From: DAOUKH01 sp965219875 | GTDB taxonomy: Bacteria > Chloroflexota > Dehalococcoidia > SHYB01 | Reading direction: 5' to 3' | DNA: 64,000 bases | NCBI GenBank assembly: GCA_965219875.1 | Contig: CBDCOW010000006.1 | Coordinates: 1-64,000 of the forward strand | Shown here: positions 58,256 to 64,000 of the stretch, piece after piece | Layout: every line of letters begins with the position of its first letter | How positions within the stretch are numbered: position 1 is the stretch's first letter | Notes under the pieces: model-generated | The model's database searches: none | The model's input: only the letters and a program-made list of their open reading frames with translations | Told to the model about the DNA's origin: nothing | Position numbers and translations under genes: made by a program

Positions 58256-59005
58256 ATGCGCAGACTTGAAGGCCGCATAACCCTCGTCACCGGCGGCGGG
58301 GCCGGCGTGGGGCGGGCGACGTCGCTGCGCTTTGCCTCCGAGGGGGCGAAGGTCGTCATCGGCGACATCGACCTTGGCGGGGCGAGCGCGGTGGTGGAGC
58401 AGATCGTGGAGCTTGGCGGCGAGGCGAAGGCCGTCGAGGGCGACGCCGCCTCCCTGGCCGACTGCGAGCGCATGGTCGCCGCCGCAGTCGAGGGCTTCGG
58501 CGGCCTCGGCATCCTGGTCAACAACGCCGGCCTGCCCTCCCGCTACAACCAGGGAGACAAGCACGAGATCTGGAATCTGGGCATCGAGCAATCGCTCTCG
58601 TCGGTCTACCGGATGAGCGAGACGGCGATGCCCCACCTGATCGAGAGCGGCCACGGCGCAATCGTCAACGTCTGCTCCATCGCCGGGACCAAGATGGGCA
58701 TGCCCGTCGCCTGGTACGCCTCCGCCAAGGCGGGCGTCACCGGCCTCACCCGCTCCCTGGCCGGCGCCTACGGCCCCAAGGGCGTCCGCGCCAACGCGAT
58801 GTGCCTCGGCCTCACCCGCACCGGCCGCGTGCGCAGCCTCTGGGACAACCCCGACTACCACGACGCCTACGTCGCCCACGTGCCGCTGGGACGCGTCGGC
58901 GAGCCCGACGAAGCGGCGAGCGTCGCCGCCTTCCTCGCATCCGACGACGCCTCCTACGTCACCGGCGAGGTCCTCACCGTCGACGGCGGCTGGAGCCTCC
59001 TCTAG
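58256..59005 (+). CDS. Short-chain dehydrogenase/reductase
   Basis: 249 residues with the classical SDR layout: TGGGAGVGRATSLRFASEGA cofactor site, LVNNAGLPS, catalytic Ser in VCSIAGTKMG, YASAKAG (Tyr/Lys) and the C-terminal YVTGEVLTVDGGWSLL. Substrate unknown. AGGAGG lies 10 bases before ATG. A truncated paralogue lies 1 kb upstream. Confidence 0.93.
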   Translation: MRRLEGRITLVTGGGAGVGRATSLRFASEGAKVVIGDIDLGGASAVVEQIVELGGEAKAVEGDAASLADCERMVAAAVEGFGGLGILVNNAGLPSRYNQGDKHEIWNLGIEQSLSSVYRMSETAMPHLIESGHGAIVNVCSIAGTKMGMPVAWYASAKAGVTGLTRSLAGAYGPKGVRANAMCLGLTRTGRVRSLWDNPDYHDAYVAHVPLGRVGEPDEAASVAAFLASDDASYVTGEVLTVDGGWSLL

Positions 59006-59074
59006 CCCCGGCCCGACCCGGAACCCACACCCTCGCCCCCACGTGAGGCTTTGCCCGTCGAGCATAATGGGCTT

Positions 59075-59365
59075 ATGCCGACGTACACCCTTCGCGTGCC
59101 GAAAGGCGGCCTGCACGATGAGAGGAGCTACCTTGTGGAGACCGGCGGAGGAAACCGCTGGAACATCCTCGAACCGGCTGACCTCTCGGAGCACGAGCGG
59201 GAACTGGTGGCGCGCATGTTGCAGTTGCACGGGCTGACTGGCGAGCCTTGGGCCGGCGGATTCCCCGAAGAAACCCGCTATCCAGCAGGTGTGGCAGACG
59301 CTACGGATGCGACGCTCGTCCGCGTGGTGCCTCCCTTCGAGCACGAGGAAGGCGTCGTGTACTGA
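59075..59365 (+). CDS. Small uncharacterised protein
   Basis: 96 residues from ATG 59075. MPTYTLRVPKGGLHDERSYL, VETGGGNRWNILEPADLSEH and a C-terminal LVRVVPPFEHEEGVVY. Not recognised; no signal or membrane segment. A CATAAT hexamer ends 7 bases before this ATG and there is no Shine-Dalgarno, so the message may be leaderless. The alternative start at 59051 is less likely. Confidence 0.5.
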   Translation: MPTYTLRVPKGGLHDERSYLVETGGGNRWNILEPADLSEHERELVARMLQLHGLTGEPWAGGFPEETRYPAGVADATDATLVRVVPPFEHEEGVVY

Positions 59366-59441
59366 TGCAGAGCATACCCGCCGTCTATTACAAGGGATTC
59401 AACTTGGCGATAGGGGCCTGGTGCGAGACCTGCCTGGCCGC

Positions 59442-60218
59442 ATGGAGATACACGGCGAGGCCATGTGGCTTGAGCTCGAGGGTGCGGCGCACGGGCCGGC
59501 CGTCGACGTGATCCCCGCCGTCATCGCCTCCATCCGCGACGAGACCCCCACCGTTAAGCGCCTCGTCTTCGACCTCGGCGGCCGCCCCTTCGACTTTCTT
59601 CCGGGGCAGTGGATCGACTGCTACCTCCACCCCGGCCCCGACGCCCCCGTCGCCGGCTACTCGATGACGTCGTCGCCGCGCGACACGTCGACCATCGAGA
59701 TCGCGGTGAAGCGCGTCGGCGGCAACCCAGTCACCGACTACATCCACAGCCTGGCCCGCGCCGGCGACACGCTGCCCATCGACGGCGGCTACGGCGACTT
59801 CTATTACGACCCCAGCCGCGAGCCCGAGGCCGGCCCCGCCGTCGCGCTCATCGCCGGCGGCATCGGGATCACGCCACTGATGAGCATGCTCCGCGCCGCC
59901 GACGAAGCGCCCCGCTCGCCGGAGCTCACGTTGGTCTACAGCGCGTCGAGCCCGGACGAGCTCGCCTTCCGCGCCGACATCGACCGCATCGCGGCGCGCA
60001 ACCCCCGCATCGCGGCCCACTACACCATCACCCGCCCCGCCGCCGGCTGGAGCGGCCCCCGCGGGCGCATCGACCGCGACACGCTCCGCGCCCTCGGGCT
60101 CGGCCCCCAGACGCGCTACTACGTCTGCGGCCCCGCGCCGTTCGTCACCGCCGCCGCCGAGGCCGCGTCGGCCCTCGGCGCGACGCCCTCCAACGTCCAC
60201 TACGAACTCTGGAGCTAG
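59442..60218 (+). CDS. FAD/NAD(P)-binding ferredoxin reductase-like oxidoreductase
   Basis: About 258 residues; the start is uncertain (ATG 59442 or 59463). FNR fold: RLVFDLGGRPFDFLPGQWID, GYSMTSSPRDTSTIEIAVKR for FAD, IAGGIGITPLMSMLR for NAD(P)H, TRYYVCGPAPFVTAAAEAA at the end. No [2Fe-2S] Cys cluster at the C-terminus, so electrons go to or come from a separate partner. Neighbouring genes suggest acyl or aromatic catabolism (inference). Confidence 0.82.
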   Translation: MEIHGEAMWLELEGAAHGPAVDVIPAVIASIRDETPTVKRLVFDLGGRPFDFLPGQWIDCYLHPGPDAPVAGYSMTSSPRDTSTIEIAVKRVGGNPVTDYIHSLARAGDTLPIDGGYGDFYYDPSREPEAGPAVALIAGGIGITPLMSMLRAADEAPRSPELTLVYSASSPDELAFRADIDRIAARNPRIAAHYTITRPAAGWSGPRGRIDRDTLRALGLGPQTRYYVCGPAPFVTAAAEAASALGATPSNVHYELWS

Positions 60219-60223
60219 ACCCC

Positions 60224-60257
60224 GGCCGAAAACCGCTCCAAACTGGCCGAAAACCGC
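60224..60257. repeat. Short tandem direct repeat
   Basis: GGCCGAAAACCGC at 60224-60236 and again at 60245-60257, period 21. It directly follows the reductase stop. Function not apparent; the rest of the 227-base gap to the next gene shows only a lone TTGACA at about 60390. Confidence 0.45.
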
Positions 60258-60445
60258 ACTTAAGGCGCCCTCTTCCGTATCCGCGGCCGCCCCTAACCCA
60301 ACCCCTACCGCCTCCCAGACGAGAGGCGGAATTGGCAAAATTGGCATCCATCGATGCGCCCACCAGGCCCCGCCCGCCACCCGCCGCTTGACACCGAAAG
60401 AGGCCCCCGCCACTCTAAATCCGGCGACCCCGTAAGGAGCAGCGG

Positions 60446-61270
60446 ATGACCTATCAGACCCTGCGCTACCAGAAGGAAGGCCACAAGGCCATCGTCACCC
60501 TCAACCGGCCCGACCTCCTCAACGCCATCAACCTCGATATGGAGGAGGAGCTGATCGACCTCTGGCGCGAGATCCGCTACGACCACGACGTCCGCGCCAT
60601 CGTGATCACCGGGGCCGGCGACCGCGCCTTCTGCGCCGGCATGGACGTTCGCGCCGAGCGCCGCCGCGACGCCACCGAGACGAGCCCCATCCGGCGGGCC
60701 GGCCCGCGCCCCGCCAGCTTACTGACACCGAAACAAAACGACTGCTTTAAGCCCACTATCGTCGCGGTGAACGGCGTTTGCGCCGCCGCCGGCTTCTATT
60801 TCGTGGCCTACGGCGACATCATCATCTGCTCCGACAACGCCAGCTTCGTCGACCCCCACAGCAGCAACGGCCTCGCCCCCGTCGTGGCCCAAGTGCTCTT
60901 CGCCTACCGCAACATCCCCTACTCCTACCTCATGCGGCTCGGCCTCATGGGTCGCCACGAGCGGACCGACGCCGCCAAGGCCCTCGACGTGGGGCTGGTG
61001 ACGGAGGTCGTCACCCAAGCGCAGCTCCTCGAACGCGCCGTCGAGATCGCCGACATCGTGAGCCGGAACGCGCCCCGGGCCAGCCAAGCCTTGGTGAAAG
61101 GCGTGTGGCAATGTCTCGACCTCGGCCTGAGCGGCGGGGTCAACCAGGCCTGGTACATCGCCGAGATGCACGACCAGTACAGCGGCGAGGCGGCCGAGGG
61201 CGTCCAGGCCTTCATCGAGAAGCGCGAGCCGGACTGGGACGCCGTCCAACACCCGCCCAAGCCGGAGTAA
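60446..61270 (+). CDS. Enoyl-CoA hydratase/isomerase family protein
   Basis: 274 residues with AAGGAG 6 bases before ATG. Crotonase landmarks: AIVTLNRPDLLNAINLDMEE, GAGDRAFCAGMDVRAE (oxyanion hole), AVNGVCAAAGFYFVAYGDII and DPHSSNGLAPVVAQVL. The usual catalytic Glu positions are not both evident, so hydratase versus isomerase/other crotonase chemistry is open. Likely part of acyl-CoA breakdown. Confidence 0.88.
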   Translation: MTYQTLRYQKEGHKAIVTLNRPDLLNAINLDMEEELIDLWREIRYDHDVRAIVITGAGDRAFCAGMDVRAERRRDATETSPIRRAGPRPASLLTPKQNDCFKPTIVAVNGVCAAAGFYFVAYGDIIICSDNASFVDPHSSNGLAPVVAQVLFAYRNIPYSYLMRLGLMGRHERTDAAKALDVGLVTEVVTQAQLLERAVEIADIVSRNAPRASQALVKGVWQCLDLGLSGGVNQAWYIAEMHDQYSGEAAEGVQAFIEKREPDWDAVQHPPKPE

Positions 61271-61293
61271 CAATGCAAGTCTTAGCCTCCTCT

Positions 61294-61406
61294 AACCCGT
61301 GGTGGTTGCGAGGCGGCCCCTCATCTCAATCTTCTCCCGTCGGGAGAAGAGGCAAGACCTCCCGGCTCCACCCATGCTTGAGTCAGCGGGGGGTTGCGCG
61401 AAGGCA
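61294..61406 (-). mobile_element. MITE-like element, family A, copy 5 (5'- and 3'-worn)
   Basis: In the inverted orientation: CCCGTGGTGGTTGCGAGGCG, then the family-A centre TCTCAATCTTCTCCCGTCGG, GAGAAGAGGCAAGACCTCCC and a decayed end GTTGCGCGAAGGCATC. No clear target duplication. It occupies the gap between the enoyl-CoA hydratase and SRPBCC genes. Confidence 0.55.
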
Positions 61407-61459
61407 TCATTCAGGGAGAGGGTTGAGGTGGATTACAAAAGTCTTCCCAAGGAGCAACC

Positions 61460-61897
61460 ATGCTGTCCCCCACGTCCACCGTCACGATCAACCGGCCCGT
61501 TGATGAGGTATTCGACTACGTCGCGCGGGGCTACGTCGAGAACCACCCCAAGTGGGACGATGGCTGCGTGACTTCGCGCCAGACCTCCGATGGGCCGCTC
61601 GACGTGGGGTCGACCGGCGTCGAGGAGCGCCGCGACGGGGGCCGCCCGGCGACCTACGACTTCAGAATCACGGCGTTGGAGCAGGGCCGGCTCATGGCCA
61701 TCGACGCCGAGTCGAAGGAAGCGCTCTTCTCGATGTCGTACACCTTCGAGGATCAGGACGGCGAGACGATCGTCACCGCCGCGCCGCGGATGCGGATGAA
61801 GGGCCTGGGGCGGTTCATCGAGCCGCTGATCGCGGGCAACTTCCGCAAGCAGCTCGACGAGAGAATGGCGGAGATGAAGCGGCTCGCCGAGTCGTAG
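61460..61897 (+). CDS. SRPBCC (START/polyketide cyclase-like) family protein
   Basis: 145 residues: TVTINRPVDEVFDYVARGYV, the beta-grasp core, then MRMKGLGRFIEPLIAGNFRK and a final amphipathic helix. A hydrophobic-ligand-binding fold without a predicted catalytic set. AAGGAG precedes ATG. Ligand unknown. Confidence 0.85.
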   Translation: MLSPTSTVTINRPVDEVFDYVARGYVENHPKWDDGCVTSRQTSDGPLDVGSTGVEERRDGGRPATYDFRITALEQGRLMAIDAESKEALFSMSYTFEDQDGETIVTAAPRMRMKGLGRFIEPLIAGNFRKQLDERMAEMKRLAES

Positions 61898-61907
61898 GCG
61901 GACGCCC

Positions 61908-62738
61908 CTACATGCTGGCGAAGAAGCCCTGGTAGGCCGCGACCGCGTCGGCGGGGCCCGACGCCTTCACGCGGCCAGACTCCACCGCCTCGGCGAGGTC
62001 CATCCGGTTCATGCCCGCGAGGATGTATGCCTCGGTGTCGGTCTCGAACACGACGTCGGGCTCGCGGTCCGCGCCGCGCAGATGCTCGAACGAGTCGCCC
62101 TTGACTAGGACGTCCCACGTCGAGGGCGGCGCGCTGAGCCGCCAGCGGTAGTGAATCGGCGCGGGCAGTGCGCGCTTCTGGAATCCGAAGCCGCGCCAGC
62201 CGGCCACGTAGCCCATGATCGCGGGGAACGCCTCCGCCGGCAGATGCGCGTCGGGGCGCACCCGCGACTCCATGTCCCAGCGGTGAAAGATCACCTCGCC
62301 CACGATCGTGCCCGCGGTGGTCCTGACGTTGCCTTGTCCGCCCCACGCACCGGGGGAACTCTTGTCGGCGTCCTCGTCCGTCAAAGAGGACAACTCCTCG
62401 ATGAGCCGCGCCGCGTTGACCGCAAGCTCGCGGGCAAGGCCCTCGTCGCCGACGGCCTTCCGCCGCTCGACGGAGTCAATTCGCACCTGGTCGTGCCGCG
62501 ACGGGTTGGGAAGGCTCCAGTCGGCGCCCGCCGCTCCCTCGCCGCGCACCATCGCGGGGATGAGCGCGGCCCACATTCCCGTCCCGCTCGCCAGGTGGGC
62601 CACGACCTCACCGACCTCCCAGCCTTCGCAGGCGCTCGGCGTCCGCCAGTCGGCGGTGCTCAGCCCCTCGACGAACGGCACCAGCGCCGTCAGTTGCGCG
62701 ATGCTCTGTTCTCGAAGCAATCCAAACGAGGTAGGCAT
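61908..62738 (-). CDS. Maleylpyruvate isomerase-N-like (DinB-superfamily) protein
   Basis: 276 residues. The four-helix N-terminal domain has TACGWTVxxVVxHL-like SACEGWEVGEVVAHLASGTG, and a second His in EVIFHRWDME as in the TIGR03083/MDMPI_N group; the C-terminal ~80 residues resemble an SCP2-like lipid-binding domain. In actinobacteria such proteins use mycothiol; which thiol is used here is unknown. Convergent with the SRPBCC gene. Confidence 0.72.
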   Translation of the reverse strand: MPTSFGLLREQSIAQLTALVPFVEGLSTADWRTPSACEGWEVGEVVAHLASGTGMWAALIPAMVRGEGAAGADWSLPNPSRHDQVRIDSVERRKAVGDEGLARELAVNAARLIEELSSLTDEDADKSSPGAWGGQGNVRTTAGTIVGEVIFHRWDMESRVRPDAHLPAEAFPAIMGYVAGWRGFGFQKRALPAPIHYRWRLSAPPSTWDVLVKGDSFEHLRGADREPDVVFETDTEAYILAGMNRMDLAEAVESGRVKASGPADAVAAYQGFFASM

Positions 62739-62799
62739 AGCCCGCGTAGGCTACGCGAGCAACGTCGGGGGCGCAAGGTTGGCACAAAGGAGGTCGTGC

Positions 62800-62805
62800 T
62801 AGAAT
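62800..62805 (+). promoter_or_regulatory. Extended -10 promoter for the ImmA/IrrE gene
   Basis: TGCTAGAAT (extended -10, TAGAAT at 62800-62805), about 28 bases before the GTG. A TTGGCA lies 15 bases upstream of the hexamer, which is a short spacing. Confidence 0.4.
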
Positions 62806-62832
62806 CCAGCCATCCCTTGGCAAGGAAAAACC

Positions 62833-64000
62833 GTGGCTCGATACGGCATAGACGTTCCCGAAGAATGGACGTCGCCAAAGATTCTGCAATGGGCTCGCAC
62901 CGAGATCGGGCTCACCGAGCACGAAGCCGCGAACCTCATCGACGCGGATCCTGCAACTATCCAGTCCTGGGAGCGCGGAACGTTCGCCCCAAGCTTCGAC
63001 GAGTTGCGGAAGTTGTCCGAAGTTTACGATTGCCCGCTCGGCTACTTCTTTCTCGAAGCTCCGCCCGCCACGGCTCAGATCAGCCTCGACTACCGGGGCC
63101 TAGACGAGACCAAGACGGACCGACTTCGCTATGAGACGAGGCGCCAGTTACGTCAATTCGTCCGGCTCGTCGACTACGCTCAAACCCTCATAACCGCACT
63201 CGAAATCGACTGGGCAGTTCGCGTGCCGGAAGTTGCGCCCTACAGCGCGCCGGACGAAGCGGCGGCGGACGCGGTCGCCGCGCTAGGGCTAACGCCGGAT
63301 GCGCGCGCCGCATGGTCAAGCGCCGAGGATGCCTTCAACGGTTGGAGAGCGGCCATCGAGGAACAAGGGGTGCTGGTCTTCTGCCTCAAGCTCGACGCCG
63401 GCGACTTGCGGGGTGTTTCGTCATGGGATGCGGGCCGTCCACCGGCAATCTTGGCCAACCACGCGGATGTTGAGGCCGCCACGGGGCGCATCTTCACGCT
63501 GCTTCACGAATACGCCCACTTGCTGCTCAGAAAGGCAGGCGTCGTCTGCGACTTCAGGGGCAGCGGAGAGCAACAACGCATCGAAACGTTTGCGAACAAG
63601 TTCGCGGCATCCGCGCTTGTGCCAAGGAAAGCCTTTGAAGAACGATTGTCCAGGTTAGGCCTCAATCATGCACGTTCTGCCTGGGGAGACTCTATCCTCA
63701 ACACGATCCGGGAACCATTCCACGCCAGCCGAGACACGATATTGATCCTGCTGGAGGAGATGGGCTTCGCGGAGGAAGGAACGTACCGGCGCAAGCGAGC
63801 ATCGTGGGACAAACGGCGACCTTACGGATACGGGAAGTCCAGACCGGGGCTTACGAAGGCCAGGCGCAGATATCGAGAGTTGGGACGAAATTTCTCACGG
63901 CTGCTCCGGTTGGCCGATCGGAGCGACGCCGTCTCTCGATCAGAAGTGGCCAGCCTCGTCGACATGAAGGTCGAACGGGTGGAAGAGTTCTTCGACCTGG
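62833..64000 (+). CDS. XRE helix-turn-helix plus ImmA/IrrE metallopeptidase, 3' end outside window
   Basis: 389 codons without a stop to the window edge, from GTG 62833 with AAGGA 7 bases upstream. Residues ~15-70 are an XRE domain (GLTEHEAANLIDADPATIQS, WERGTFAPSFDELRKLSEVY); the peptidase has HEYAH at 225-229 and the downstream ETFANKFAASALVP. After about residue 300 an Arg/Lys-rich stretch (RRKRASWDKRRPYGYG) and a second helical part follow. Such proteins cleave phage-type repressors; the target is unknown here. Confidence 0.85.
   Translation, partial: MARYGIDVPEEWTSPKILQWARTEIGLTEHEAANLIDADPATIQSWERGTFAPSFDELRKLSEVYDCPLGYFFLEAPPATAQISLDYRGLDETKTDRLRYETRRQLRQFVRLVDYAQTLITALEIDWAVRVPEVAPYSAPDEAAADAVAALGLTPDARAAWSSAEDAFNGWRAAIEEQGVLVFCLKLDAGDLRGVSSWDAGRPPAILANHADVEAATGRIFTLLHEYAHLLLRKAGVVCDFRGSGEQQRIETFANKFAASALVPRKAFEERLSRLGLNHARSAWGDSILNTIREPFHASRDTILILLEEMGFAEEGTYRRKRASWDKRRPYGYGKSRPGLTKARRRYRELGRNFSRLLRLADRSDAVSRSEVASLVDMKVERVEEFFDL

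Overview
The window is a GC-rich, gene-dense bacterial chromosome segment, most likely from an uncultured Chloroflexota of the Dehalococcoidia/SAR202 type. That placement is an inference. It rests on an archaeal-type phosphoglycerate mutase, a CBS-less GuaB3-type IMP dehydrogenase, secreted cyclophilins and a membrane protein with long Thr-Pro linkers, paired CaiB/BaiF CoA-transferases with enoyl-CoA hydratases, and many GTG/TTG starts. No rRNA, CRISPR array or complete insertion sequence is visible; one tRNA-Thr(CGU) is present.

Left part (1-22000), almost all minus strand: an enoyl-CoA hydratase cut by the edge, guaB3, miaA, a small protein/retropepsin pair with a frameshift, then a long run read right to left guaA-purD-purE-purB-purC-purS-pgk-apgM-tpiA-cupin-DsbA, with many start/stop overlaps. 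It couples IMP/GMP synthesis to lower glycolysis. The divergent plus-strand run is tsaC, a degenerate polyprenyl-synthase paralogue and a DUF502 membrane protein. A histidine run (hisG, a 54-aa membrane protein, a Zn-phospholipase-C-like protein, hisD, hisC, hisB) follows on the minus strand.

Middle part (22000-44000): a HigB toxin next to a HigA-ImmA fusion, a HAD phosphatase, three tandem cyclophilins plus the remnant of a fourth, a zinc alcohol dehydrogenase, a ParE/RHH toxin-antitoxin pair, lspA-rluD, rpsU-yqeY behind a perfect consensus promoter, isolated purQ, FAD oxidoreductases, a second zinc dehydrogenase, an MFS transporter that appears to start at AUA, a luciferase-like monooxygenase operon that carries an uncharacterised P-loop GTPase and a translationally coupled partner, and a Thr-Pro-rich anchored protein.

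Right part (44000-64000): sugar nucleotidyltransferase and queuosine-precursor transporter, two tandem CDF metal exporters in a base-composition island, groESL behind a CIRCE operator, a TPP enzyme, two overlapping CaiB-type CoA-transferase subunits, a HigBA-like pair with a palindromic operator over its promoter, a Nudix hydrolase, a Uma2 nuclease, VapBC beside a truncated SDR, SDR/reductase/enoyl-CoA hydratase genes, and an ImmA/IrrE peptidase running off the edge.

Intergenic DNA is dominated by dispersed repeats. Two families of roughly 160-175 bp MITE-like elements share terminal inverted repeats (AGACCTTTGCGYAAC) and create about 7-bp target duplications. Most of them sit inside another palindromic repeat (core CCTCTCCCCCTCTGG). 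This nested arrangement, together with the GTPase/partner pair, is the most promising unexplained content.
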